NCBI GenBank assembly: GCA_030045295.1
Contig: JASIGD010000241.1
Coordinates: 1 to 9,561 of the forward strand
Length of the DNA stretch: 9,561 nucleotides
Direction: 5' to 3'
Source: Streptosporangiaceae bacterium
GTDB taxonomy: Bacteria; Actinomycetota; Actinomycetes; Streptosporangiales; Streptosporangiaceae
This document shows, in pieces, positions 1-5,821 of the stretch (its first letter is position 1; the number at the start of each line of letters is the position of its first letter). The notes below the pieces were generated by a model, which did not search any database, had not been told where the DNA came from, and saw only the letters and a program-made list of their open reading frames with translations. Both the position numbers and the translations under genes were made by a program.

Positions 1-96
1 AAGGCGTTCAAGACCACCCCGCTGCTGAGCGTGGAAGAAGGAGTCGAGGCCATGCGCAAGGCGCGAGAGGCGGGGTATCGCCGGCCCGCCGGATAG
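1..96 (+). CDS. 3' end of an unidentified gene (partial)
   Basis: An open frame enters from the left edge and ends at a TAG at 94-96, giving 31 residues that finish in EAGYRRPAG. It shows the strong G/C third-position bias of a real actinobacterial gene, and its stop lies 29 bases from the stop of the convergent aldehyde dehydrogenase, a normal arrangement for two genes that meet tail to tail. The visible segment is a short helix-rich C-terminus (LLSVEEGVEAMRKAREAG) with no diagnostic motif. I do not recognise the family and assign no function. Confidence 0.55.
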   Translation, partial: KAFKTTPLLSVEEGVEAMRKAREAGYRRPAG

Positions 97-125
97 CGGC
101 CCCGTCAGTTACTCGTCAAGCGCTG

Positions 126-1502
126 CTACTCGACGTAGAAGAGGCGCTTGTTGACGAATTCCTCGACGCCGAGAGGGCCTAGCTCGCGGCCGAAGCCGGA
201 GCGCTTGGTGCCGCCGAACGGCAGGTCCGCGCCCTCGCCTGCCGGGGTGTTTACGTTGGCCATGCCGACTTCCAACTGCTCGGCGACCTTGATGGCCCGC
301 TCCTGGTCGGTCGAAAAGACCGCGCCGCCCAGGCCGAAGTCGACCGCGTTAGCGAGCTGGACCGCCTCGTCGTCGGTGCTGACCTTGTAGACGACGGCGA
401 CCGGGCCGAACAGCTCCTCGCGGTAGGCGCGCATGTCCGGGGTCACGCCGGTGAGCACGGCCGGGGCGAAGTAAGCGCCCTTGCCGTCCTCGAGCGTGCC
501 GCCGACGTGCAGCGTGGCGCCTTTCGATACCGCGTCCTGCACCTGGGCGAGGAGGCCCTCCGCCGCCTTACGGGACACCATCGGGCTGTAGGAGCGGGGG
601 GAGTCATCCCCCGGCTGGCGCGGCGACATCGCGGTGGCCCGGTTGACCAGGGCGGCCACGAAGTCGTCGTAGATGTCGTCCATGACGATCAGCCGCTTGT
701 TGGAGTTGCAGGCCTGGCCGACGTTCTCCATCCGGGTGACCCAGGCGGTCTTGGCTGCGTCCTGGACGTCGTCGGTGTCGAGGATGATGTACGGGTCGGA
801 GCCGCCGAGCTCAAGGACGACCTTCTTCAGGTTGCGGCCGGCCGTCTCGGCGACCACGGTGCCGGCCCGCTCGGAGCCGGTCAGCGACACGCCGCGCAGC
901 CGCGGGTCGGCGATCATCGCGGCGACCTGCTCGTGGGTGGCGAAGAGGTTGACGTACGCGCCGTACGGCACGCCCGCGTCCTTCATGATCTGCGCGATCG
1001 CCAGGGCCGAGGTCGGGCAGTTTTCCGCGTGCTTGAGGATGACGGTGTTGCCGACGATCAGGTTGGGCGCGACGAACCTGGCCACCTGGTAATACGGATA
1101 GTTCCACGGCATCACGCCGAGTACCGGGCCGACGGGCCGGTACTCGATGCGCGCGGTGTCATGGCCGGGCAGCGGCTTGTCGGCGATGAGCTCGGGGCCG
1201 TTGTCGGCGTAGTAGCTGAAGATGTCGGTGCAGAACTGCGCCTCGCCGACGGCCTGCGCGGGACGCTTGCCCATCTCCTTGGTGATCAGCTCGGCCAGGT
1301 CGGCGGCACGCTCGGTGAACAGCTCGGCGATCCGCTTCACGACCGCGGCGCGCTCGGCGACCGGTCGCAGCCTCCATGCCGCGAACGCCCCGGTCGCGGC
1401 GGCGAGCGCCTCCTCTACCTCCGCGTCCGTGGCGAAGGGGAAAGTCTCGGTCACCTCGCCGGTCGCCGGGTCGGTTACCTGATAAGGCGGGGTCTGCGTC
1501 AT
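126..1502 (-). CDS. NAD(P)-dependent aldehyde dehydrogenase, succinate-semialdehyde dehydrogenase-like
   Basis: This is a cytosolic aldehyde dehydrogenase that oxidises an aldehyde to the acid with NAD(P)+. By overall pattern it is closest to the 455-460 residue GabD1-type succinate-semialdehyde dehydrogenases, which feed the GABA shunt into the TCA cycle. I prefer the ATG at 1502 (458 aa) over a GTG at 1520, because GGGAG lies 5 bases upstream of that ATG. Numbering from it, the visible landmarks are MPWN (131-134), the cofactor lysine in ILKHAEN (157), LTGS (207-210), the general base Glu in ELGG (231), the catalytic Cys in VGQACNSNK (265), EELFGPV (362-368) and PFGGTKRSGFGREL near the C-terminus. 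All catalytic residues are present and the length is normal. The substrate is inferred: related enzymes accept other semialdehydes. It stands alone, convergent with the gene to its left. Confidence 0.9.
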   Translation of the reverse strand: MTQTPPYQVTDPATGEVTETFPFATDAEVEEALAAATGAFAAWRLRPVAERAAVVKRIAELFTERAADLAELITKEMGKRPAQAVGEAQFCTDIFSYYADNGPELIADKPLPGHDTARIEYRPVGPVLGVMPWNYPYYQVARFVAPNLIVGNTVILKHAENCPTSALAIAQIMKDAGVPYGAYVNLFATHEQVAAMIADPRLRGVSLTGSERAGTVVAETAGRNLKKVVLELGGSDPYIILDTDDVQDAAKTAWVTRMENVGQACNSNKRLIVMDDIYDDFVAALVNRATAMSPRQPGDDSPRSYSPMVSRKAAEGLLAQVQDAVSKGATLHVGGTLEDGKGAYFAPAVLTGVTPDMRAYREELFGPVAVVYKVSTDDEAVQLANAVDFGLGGAVFSTDQERAIKVAEQLEVGMANVNTPAGEGADLPFGGTKRSGFGRELGPLGVEEFVNKRLFYVE

Positions 1503-1511
1503 GCTTGCTCC

Positions 1512-1522
1512 CAGTGTCACTG
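1512..1522. promoter_or_regulatory. Short palindrome upstream of the aldehyde dehydrogenase start
   Basis: CAGTGTCACTG is a perfect 5-bp inverted repeat with a 1-base centre, 10-20 bases upstream of the preferred ATG at 1502. A third copy of the half-site (CCAGTG) lies at 1534-1539, 23 bases from the first. The position in the leader suits an operator or a leader hairpin, but an 11-bp palindrome can occur by chance. I cannot assign -35 and -10 boxes. Confidence 0.25.
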
Positions 1523-1593
1523 CGGTAAAGGGTCCAGTGAGACAACGCTACGGGAGCAAGGTGCCCAGCCCAAGACCCCGTCCTCTCACACCC

Positions 1594-2073
1594 GTGCTGG
1601 CCTCGGTCGACCACGCCGCGCAGTCTCGGGCTGTCTCTCCGCGTTCGGCTCATTTCGACGCGGTTCTGCCAGACGGCTCCCCGAACTTGTCCCCGAAAGG
1701 ACCGCTGCGCGTTTACCACGGCCATCACTCGGTTTTCATGAACATGGCCTCACCCGGGAGACGGTGGCGAACCTGAGGCGCGATCCCCGGCTCGAGGTGA
1801 ATGTGATCGATTTCCTCCTCAGGCGTGGCTACCGGTTCAAAGGCACCGCCGAGATCCGCGGGGACGGCGAGCCCGTATATGAGTGGTCGCGCCAGTGGGT
1901 ACTCGACACCACGGCCTGCCTGCCCGGGCCGGGAGGTGCTGATCCGGGTGGAACGCGCCCAGCCGGTGGATTCGCCCGCCTACACGTTCGGGCACTGGAG
2001 TGAAGACGACCTGAAACGCGCCTGGGCGGCCACCTACGATCTGGCCCGTGAGCAGCCATGCCACCGGACATAG
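1594..2073 (+). pseudogene. Frameshifted pyridoxamine 5'-phosphate oxidase-like (FMN/F420 split-barrel) protein
   Basis: Three consecutive frame segments together read as one small split-barrel flavin-binding protein of roughly 160 residues. Segment one contains LPDGSPNLSPKG and a stretch ending MNMASPG (about 1665-1755). Segment two, in another frame, contains ETVANLRRDPRLEVNVIDF and RRGYRFKGTAEI (about 1755-1905). Segment three returns to the first frame with REVLIRVERAQP and SPAYTFGHW and stops at 2071-2073. The order and spacing match intact family members, where PDGTPNLSPKG, SPGTVANLRRDPR, RRGYRFKG and VLIRVERA follow one another. The first break is explained by loss of one G in the CCCGGGGAG-like junction near 1753. 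The second is an indel in the GC-rich run at about 1915-1935. The GTG at 1594 is only a plausible start, since the N-terminus is weakly conserved. It is either a true pseudogene or two sequencing errors. Confidence 0.75.
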
Positions 2074-2198
2074 CCGTCTGCCTGCTGGCCCGCGCCAGTC
2101 TGCCTTCATCGCCCCGACTGATAGGGTCTCGTTGCCAAATCCGTTAGCTGATACGTACTCTGGCCTGCTGCTTCTGGATCGTTGTGGATGCGTACCCT

Positions 2199-2214
2199 CC
2201 CGACTAGTGTTGGG
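2199..2214. promoter_or_regulatory. Near-palindrome in the usp upstream region
   Basis: CCCGAC, four bases, then GTTGGG form a 6-bp inverted repeat with one mismatch, 35-50 bases upstream of the stress-protein start. A TAGAGT hexamer at 2215-2220, directly after it, could serve as a -10 box, but no convincing -35 is present. The position suits an operator for a stress-regulated promoter. The assignment is tentative. Confidence 0.25.
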
Positions 2215-2248
2215 TAGAGTTGCCGAATGTTTGATCGGAGGGCTAGTC

Positions 2249-2653
2249 ATGGCCGTTTATCAGACCGTCGTGGTTGGCACGGACGGGTCGGACTCCTCAT
2301 TCCGCGCCGTGGAGCGCGCCGCCGAGGTAGCGCATGAGTCGGCCGCGAAGCTCGTGATCGTGTGCGCATACGGGGACCAATACAAGCTCCTCGGCCCCGG
2401 TCCGTCTGAAAATACGGTGCGCACGGCCAGCGAACGCGCGGCGGCGCGCGGCGCCAGCGATATCGAGCAGGTCGTAGTCGAAGGCGAGCCGGTCAAGTCC
2501 TTGATCAGCGCGCTCGGCGAGCACAATGCCGACTTGCTCGTGGTCGGCAATAAGGGACTGAATAGGATGGCCGGGCGGCTGCTCGGCTCGGTTCCCGCAG
2601 ATGTGTCACGACGCGCGCCATGTGATGTCCTAATAGTGCATACCGTGCCGTAA
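2249..2653 (+). CDS. Universal stress protein, single UspA domain
   Basis: This is a 134-residue cytosolic universal stress protein of the ATP-binding subgroup. The N-terminal strand reads VVVGTDGSDSS, placing the nucleotide-contacting Asp of the family. Near the C-terminus VVGNKG, nine residues, then GS fits the ATP-binding pattern G-x2-G-x9-G-S/T, and the chain ends with the usual last strand APCDVLIV. The start is set by GGAGGG at 2237-2242, six bases before the ATG at 2249; the longer in-frame reading from 2048 has no such site. Single-domain members usually dimerise and act in dormancy, hypoxia or stress responses, but the specific role here is unknown. It follows the broken flavin-type gene on the same strand, and the strong hairpin at 2721-2743 lies 67 bases past its stop. 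Confidence 0.9.
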   Translation: MAVYQTVVVGTDGSDSSFRAVERAAEVAHESAAKLVIVCAYGDQYKLLGPGPSENTVRTASERAAARGASDIEQVVVEGEPVKSLISALGEHNADLLVVGNKGLNRMAGRLLGSVPADVSRRAPCDVLIVHTVP

Positions 2654-2720
2654 CGGCCTGGACGTGGCCGGTCGGTGGCATCGAACTGCGGCGGCCGGAT
2701 GTGAACCGGCGATCGCGGTA

Positions 2721-2743
2721 GGGACCGCCCTTGCGGGCGGCCC
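2721..2743 (-). ncRNA. Domain VI-like hairpin at the intron 3' end
   Basis: Plus-strand GGG-A-CCGCCC, loop TTGC, GGGCGG-CCC forms a 9-bp stem with a single bulged base. On the minus (intron) strand the stem follows domain V after a short G-rich linker and is followed by CCCTAC, a usual group II 3' splice end (last bases at 2719-2718). The bulged base on the intron strand is U, not the expected branch-point A. The same structure on the plus strand could act as a transcription terminator for usp. Confidence 0.6.
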
Positions 2744-2751
2744 CCCGCGCA

Positions 2752-2784
2752 GATCCCAGCGTGCGCTGCTAACGCACTGGGCTC
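2752..2784 (-). ncRNA. Group II intron domain V
   Basis: Read on the minus strand, the 33-nt element begins GAGCCCAG, continues UGCGUUAGCAGCGCA and closes with CG and CUGGGAUC. GAGCCCAG pairs with CUGGGAUC apart from one G.A mismatch, the CG forms the characteristic two-base bulge on the 3' side, and UGCG/CGCA forms the upper helix. The AGC catalytic triad of domain V is at the second to fourth bases. The maturase stop codon TAG (2771-2769) falls inside it, and a G-rich linker leads to domain VI. These features together identify domain V. Activity of this truncated copy is not expected. Confidence 0.75.
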
Positions 2785-3455
2785 CTGCCTAGGGTGCGAA
2801 CGTGAAGGCGCTCGTCGGGGTAGGGGTGCAGTATGCGGGGTGGCAGGAGCCACCGCGCCGCGAGGCGGTTCATCCGGTTCCAGTTCAGGTAGCCGCGCTG
2901 GCTGCGGCTTTGCAGAGCCGCGCGCCAGTGCCGGGTCACCTGCGTCCGGACGGCCCGGATGTTGCCGGGCACCGCGTAGTAGGCCATGTGGCCGCGTACC
3001 ACGCTGCCCAGCCACCGCCCTTGCTCCGGGACGGGCTCGTGCCGACGCTGCTTGAGCTGGTCTTTGACCTGTTTCAGCTTGGCCCGCATCCGCTTGGAGA
3101 TGGTGATCCGCCTGACCTGGAAACGTCCCACTCTCGTCTTCGCGCAGGTGTGCGTGAAACCGAGGAAATCGAACGTCTCCGGCTTCCCGGCGCCTCGCGC
3201 CGCCCGGCGCACGGCCGCGAACCGGCCGAACTAGATCAGGCGCGTCTTGCCCGGGCGCAGCTCCAGGGCGAACCTTGCGAACCAGTCGCGGAGGTCCCGC
3301 AGGAACTGCCTGGCGTCTCCCAGATGCTCGAACCCGGCGTTGAAGTCGCCGACAAAACGCACGATGATCATGTCGCCGCGCGCGTGCCGCCGCCTCCACC
3401 ACCCGGCCCGCAGGTCAAGGACATAGTGCAGGTAGACGTTCGCCAGCAGCGGGGA
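2769..3455 (-). pseudogene. ltrA: Group II intron reverse transcriptase/maturase, C-terminal remnant
   Basis: The readable protein spans the back half of the RT domain and the complete maturase (domain X) region. In order it shows SPLLANVYLHYVLDL, RFVGDF at the position of RYADDF, FEHLGDA, ELRPGKTRLI, an in-frame TAG at 3231-3233 where related proteins have Glu (TRLIEFGRF), KPETFDFLGFTHTC, a basic KRMRAKLKQVKDQLK segment, GHMAYYAVPGN, HWRAALQSRSQRGY and the terminal GRSPVR. The YADD catalytic box has become FVGD, losing one of the two metal-binding Asp residues, so RT activity should be gone even without the stop. No start codon or N-terminal RT blocks are present. The part after the stop remains open for 147 codons, which suggests the inactivation is fairly recent or that little selection time has passed. 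Confidence 0.85.
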
Positions 3456-3715
3456 TGGCTCATCGTGGAAAGGATAGCGGCACAGGCCCGGACGGCCTGC
3501 GGCCTGGCACGTGCGGTTTACGCATTACGAGAAGGATAAGGGTCGTCCACGGCTGTCCACCAATGACATCCAGGCCCGGTTACCTGCTTCTTCCTGGCGG
3601 TTGATTCCAGTCGCGTCCAAGCCCGTCCCCGGGGCCGTTGTTAGCACTGGCGTTGGCCAGATCGTCGCGACTGAGCTTCCACATAGAGCGGAAGCCCGGC
3701 CAGCGGGTGACCGGC

Positions 3716-3732
3716 TCCACTGTGGAAGTGGA
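3716..3732 (-). terminator. Hairpin just after the RHH gene stop
   Basis: TCCACT, five bases, AGTGGA is a perfect 6-bp inverted repeat that begins immediately after the TGA of the minus-strand RHH gene (3735-3733). No T-run follows, but many actinobacterial terminators lack one. The rest of the spacer down to the intron remnant (3456-3715) shows no gene I can support in any frame. Confidence 0.35.
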
Positions 3733-4446
3733 TCAGATGTCGCGCCACAGAACCCGGGTTCGCCCAAGTGCGGCAGCGGCGAGGCCGATGATCTCCCTGG
3801 GCACGCCGTCGTTGGCAGCAGCATCGAGGCTGTCGTAATCGTGCAGGCCGGCGGCCCAGCCGTCGTTGCAGGGCGCGGTAAAGACGGCGATGCGGCCGCG
3901 CCTGGTCAGGGCGACGCCCCAGTAAGCGCCAGCGTCGTAGCCGGGCTCGCCGGTACGGGTTTTGGCTGGGTCCGGTTCCACCAGCCAGCGGCCGGTGAAC
4001 CCGACCGTGAGGGCGGGCTCGCCGACGGCGACGGTGATCTCCTCCATGTCGCGGCTCACCTGACGGATGCGCTCGCGGGCGGCCTGGATCGGCGGCGAGC
4101 CGGGTCCCAGCCCCATCGATTCGCCGCCGATGAAGTAGCCGACCAGGTTGCCGCCCTGCTCGTCGCCGTCCTCGTACTCGAGCACCCAGCCGAGTTCCCA
4201 GTGGGGTCCGACCGGATAGCGCTTGTAGGTCAGCATCGGCTTGCCCCAGTCGAATCCGGGCCATGTCGCCGGATCGAGGTCGGCCTGCTCGCGCTCGACG
4301 TAGACCAGGATGTCGTCGGCATCCTCGATGACGCGCAGCCTGTTGACCTCCTCGCGCAGGGCACGCTGGCAAACCGCCGAGATCGCGATATCCCGCCGGC
4401 GGACCTCTTCGGCGAGGGCACCGGGTACGGAGATGTTCATGCGCAT
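3733..4446 (-). CDS. CcdA-like ribbon-helix-helix protein with an unrecognised C-terminal domain
   Basis: The protein has 237 residues from the ATG at 4446, chosen because a G-run (GGGGGG) sits 7 bases upstream; an ATG two codons later is also possible. Residues 1-40 (MRMNISVPGALAEEV, then AISAVCQRALREEVNRL) have the strand, helix, helix layout of MetJ/Arc-type DNA-binding domains and resemble CcdA-like antitoxins with the common SAICQRAL-type helix. RHH proteins of this sort dimerise and bind short operator repeats. Residues about 45-237 are unlike the usual short antitoxin tail: acidic and rich in Trp and Gly (WPGFDWGKP, WELGWVLEYEDGDEQGG, DAGAYWGVALTRRGRIAVF, ending LWRDI). I recognise no family there. 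No toxin gene lies directly next to it, so a toxin-antitoxin role is not supported. An array of repeats upstream suggests autoregulation. Confidence 0.75.
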   Translation of the reverse strand: MRMNISVPGALAEEVRRRDIAISAVCQRALREEVNRLRVIEDADDILVYVEREQADLDPATWPGFDWGKPMLTYKRYPVGPHWELGWVLEYEDGDEQGGNLVGYFIGGESMGLGPGSPPIQAARERIRQVSRDMEEITVAVGEPALTVGFTGRWLVEPDPAKTRTGEPGYDAGAYWGVALTRRGRIAVFTAPCNDGWAAGLHDYDSLDAAANDGVPREIIGLAAAALGRTRVLWRDI

Positions 4447-4464
4447 GGACAGGCCCCCCAGGGG

Positions 4465-4499
4465 TGTGTAACACTTACACAACCCACACGTTACACAAC
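4465..4499. promoter_or_regulatory. Operator-like array upstream of the RHH gene
   Basis: TGTGTAA, three bases, TTACACA forms a perfect 7-bp inverted repeat (4465-4481). The right arm, extended to TTACACAAC (4475-4483), recurs exactly at 4491-4499, 16 bases on, and a related TGTACAAC follows at 4503-4510. The array begins 19 bases upstream of the RHH start codon. Multiple short half-sites in direct and inverted orientation are typical of RHH-protein operators, so I infer autoregulation. It is locally AT-richer than its surroundings. No clear -35/-10 pair can be placed within it. Confidence 0.6.
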
Positions 4500-4712
4500 G
4501 AATGTACAACAGCGTCCAGGCTCACGGCTCCGGAGTCTGTAGGTCCCGCGGCGTGCTCAGCTGCGAGGATCAGGAGCAGATCTGCCGCTCGGTCAGCGCC
4601 TGGCCCGCGGAGTCGTGCCGACGCCGGCCGCATGAGTCTACGGGTTCGCGCTTCGTCACATGCGGCATGGGCCTCTTCGTCCCCAAGGCTAAGTGATACG
4701 CGCATGGCCTCT

Positions 4713-4733
4713 GCCGGTACCGGGTCTACCGGC
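4713..4733. repeat. Perfect 7-bp inverted repeat
   Basis: GCCGGTA, seven bases, TACCGGC. The left arm also belongs to a perfect 10-bp palindrome, CCGGTACCGG (4714-4723), so the site carries three related half-sites (two of them ACCGG on the plus strand). It could be a regulator-binding site for either divergent gene or a hairpin. No T-run follows. Confidence 0.45.
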
Positions 4734-4788
4734 TAGTACCTGTCTGCTGAAGTCCGCCAGTGCCCGGCTAAGACCAGATGGGTTGTCA

Positions 4789-4816
4789 CTCGGCTTGGCC
4801 GGCATTACAAGCCGAG
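4789..4816. repeat. Perfect 9-bp hairpin in the NTF2-like gene leader
   Basis: CTCGGCTTG, ten bases, CAAGCCGAG forms a perfect 9-bp stem 94 bases upstream of the NTF2-like start codon. It has no T-run and no downstream gene end to serve on the plus strand. On either strand it could be a structured leader, an operator or a terminator of unannotated transcription. Confidence 0.5.
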
Positions 4817-4910
4817 CTCGGCGGGTAGCCAGCGGCCAGGCGACCACTCGTCCCGGCACTGCACGCGCGATACGGTGACAGCGGGAGCCTCGCTGCAAAG
4901 GAGGACAGGA

Positions 4911-5258
4911 ATGGCACGCACACCGCAAGAAGTGTTTCAGCATCATGCCTGGGCATTGGGTGCAGGCGACCTGGACGAGATCGTCGCTGACTACTCCGAC
5001 ACCGCTGTGCTCATTACCCCGGCGGGCGTCATGCGGGGCCAGGACGGCATCCGCCAGGCGTTCACCCAGGTGCTGGCCGACCTGCCGAACGCAGCCTGGG
5101 ACCTGAAGACGCAGATCTACGAAGGCGACGTGCTCTTCCTGGAGTGGGCCGCGACCTCCTCAGCGACCAGGGTCGAGGACGGGATCGATACCTTCGTCTT
5201 CCAGGACGGGCTGATCCGGGTGCAGACGGTGCGCTTCACACTGCAGCGCACGAGCTGA
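4911..5258 (+). CDS. NTF2/SnoaL-like small protein
   Basis: This is a 115-residue protein with the layout of the nuclear transport factor 2/SnoaL-like fold. It has an N-terminal helix (PQEVFQHHAWALGAGDLDEIVADYSDTAVLI in pattern), a GGxxx-type turn (GVMRGQDGIRQAF), then alternating strands (VLFLEWAATS, DTFVFQDGLIRVQTVRFTL). Families with this cone-shaped fold include small-molecule isomerases, hydrolases and proteins of unknown role; nothing here fixes a substrate. The start at 4911 is secure, with AAGGAGG at 4898-4904 six bases upstream, while a longer frame from 4875 has no such signal. Such a strong site suggests good expression. The gene is divergent from the RHH gene and convergent with the TMEM175-like remnant. 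Confidence 0.85.
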   Translation: MARTPQEVFQHHAWALGAGDLDEIVADYSDTAVLITPAGVMRGQDGIRQAFTQVLADLPNAAWDLKTQIYEGDVLFLEWAATSSATRVEDGIDTFVFQDGLIRVQTVRFTLQRTS

Positions 5259-5284
5259 GCCGCGGTGTGCCGGTGGATCTTCAC

Positions 5285-5299
5285 CTGCCCGTCGGGCAG
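5285..5299 (+). terminator. Hairpin after the NTF2-like gene
   Basis: CTGCCC, GTC, GGGCAG is a perfect 6-bp GC-only stem with a three-base loop, 27 bases past the TGA at 5256-5258 and before the end of the convergent TMEM175-like remnant. No T-run follows. The position between two convergent coding stretches favours a terminator. Confidence 0.4.
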
Positions 5300-5318
5300 C
5301 GGCTCGGCCGAGATGTGT

Positions 5319-5633
5319 TTAAGCAGACTGGCGGCTGGACCAGTGATCGGCAATGCGGGGCACGACGGCAAGCAGCAGCCAGCAGTATTTGGCAGCATTG
5401 GGATTCACCCAGGCAATGCCGATCGACAAGGCGATGACCAGGACGCTTGCGGCAACGCGGTACTCGGCCGCCCGCGTTTCCTGCGCGGTCTCGGCGGTCA
5501 CCAGATCCTTGCGGCGGCCGTAAATTACGGTCAGCTGGGTCGCCACGGTGGCGAGCAAGAGGTTCGCCGCGAAGATGTCGACGGCGAGCGGATTGGCGGA
5601 GAACTCGCCGAGCAGGTCGCTGGTGAAAGGATC
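5319..5633 (-). pseudogene. TMEM175-like (DUF1211) membrane protein, C-terminal fragment
   Basis: From about 5633 the minus strand reads DPFTSDLLGEF, then NPLAVDIFAANLLLATV, a loop with an RRKDLV segment, and two hydrophobic stretches, AASVLVIALSIGIAWV and AAKYCWLLLAVV, ending with a TAA at 5321-5319. This order is that of the last helices of the bacterial TMEM175 repeat (a predicted potassium-channel family), where PFTTDLLGEYGDNPLAVALYAANL precedes the final helices. The N-terminal half, including the FSDAVFAIAITLL-type selectivity helix, is absent. Upstream the frame stays open but changes to Arg/Ala/Gly-rich sequence unlike a membrane protein and overlaps another gene on the same strand. 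No start codon or ribosome site is near 5633. I read it as a truncated remnant. Confidence 0.7.
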
Positions 5634-5821
5634 GGCGGATCCTAGCTGTGATCTTGTCCTGGAAAACAGCGTCTTGCGAGGCGGGAGACCTTCACGCGCC
5701 GTCCCTCGACCATCCTGGCCGGCTGCACCGCTCAGCGCGCAATCGGCTAGGGCCGAAGGTCCCGAACCAGGCGCAGCCGGGCGCGCCAGCGCTAACCCCG
5801 ACGCGGCAGCGGGCACGTCAG

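Larger units (their letters stand above)
2718..3455 (-). mobile_element. 5'-truncated, decayed group II intron
   Basis: On the minus strand, the second half of an intron-encoded reverse transcriptase/maturase runs directly into a recognisable domain V, a domain VI-like hairpin and a CCCTAC 3' end at about 2718. The maturase stop lies inside domain V, as in bacterial introns whose protein ends GRSRMR-stop. Reverse-transcriptase similarity begins abruptly near 3455 at SPLLANVYLHYVLDL; the preceding GTPQGG-type motif, the N-terminal RT blocks and the 5' ribozyme domains are not found. The copy is therefore truncated, and its protein is also mutated, so it should be immobile. Its 5' boundary is approximate. 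It lies antisense to the upstream usp gene. Confidence 0.8.
4447..4910. other. Divergent intergenic region with several inverted repeats
   Basis: This 464-base spacer separates the minus-strand RHH gene from the plus-strand NTF2-like gene and should hold both promoters. It contains the operator array at 4465-4499 and the inverted repeats at 4713-4733 and 4789-4816. A minus-strand frame at 4475-4705 (76 codons) lacks a convincing ribosome binding site, has weak third-position G/C bias and runs into the operator array, so I do not call it a gene. I see no RNA gene here. Confidence 0.5.

Noticed and set aside
507..2003. Very long plus-strand open frame opposite the aldehyde dehydrogenase
   Set aside because: It is an antisense shadow of a catalytically complete dehydrogenase, rich in Gly/Arg/Val/Asp repeats with no family motif. 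Only its last part (about 1755-1905) is meaningful, as the middle segment of the frameshifted split-barrel gene.
2260..3402. Long minus-strand frame across usp and the intron
   Set aside because: It is out of frame with both the maturase and usp, Arg/Pro/Ala-rich, and merely reads the GC-rich alternative frame.
3733..4446. CcdA/CcdB-type toxin-antitoxin pair
   Set aside because: No CcdB, PIN or other toxin-like frame is adjacent; only the antitoxin-like DNA-binding half is seen.
3511..4542. Plus-strand frame opposite the RHH gene
   Set aside because: It has no ribosome site and no family motif, and it lies antisense to a gene with a recognisable DNA-binding domain and operator.
4475..4705. 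76-codon minus-strand frame upstream of the RHH gene
   Set aside because: Its third-position G/C is clearly lower than in neighbouring genes, its ribosome site is poor, and its end reads through the operator repeats. It might be a real small gene, but I cannot support it.
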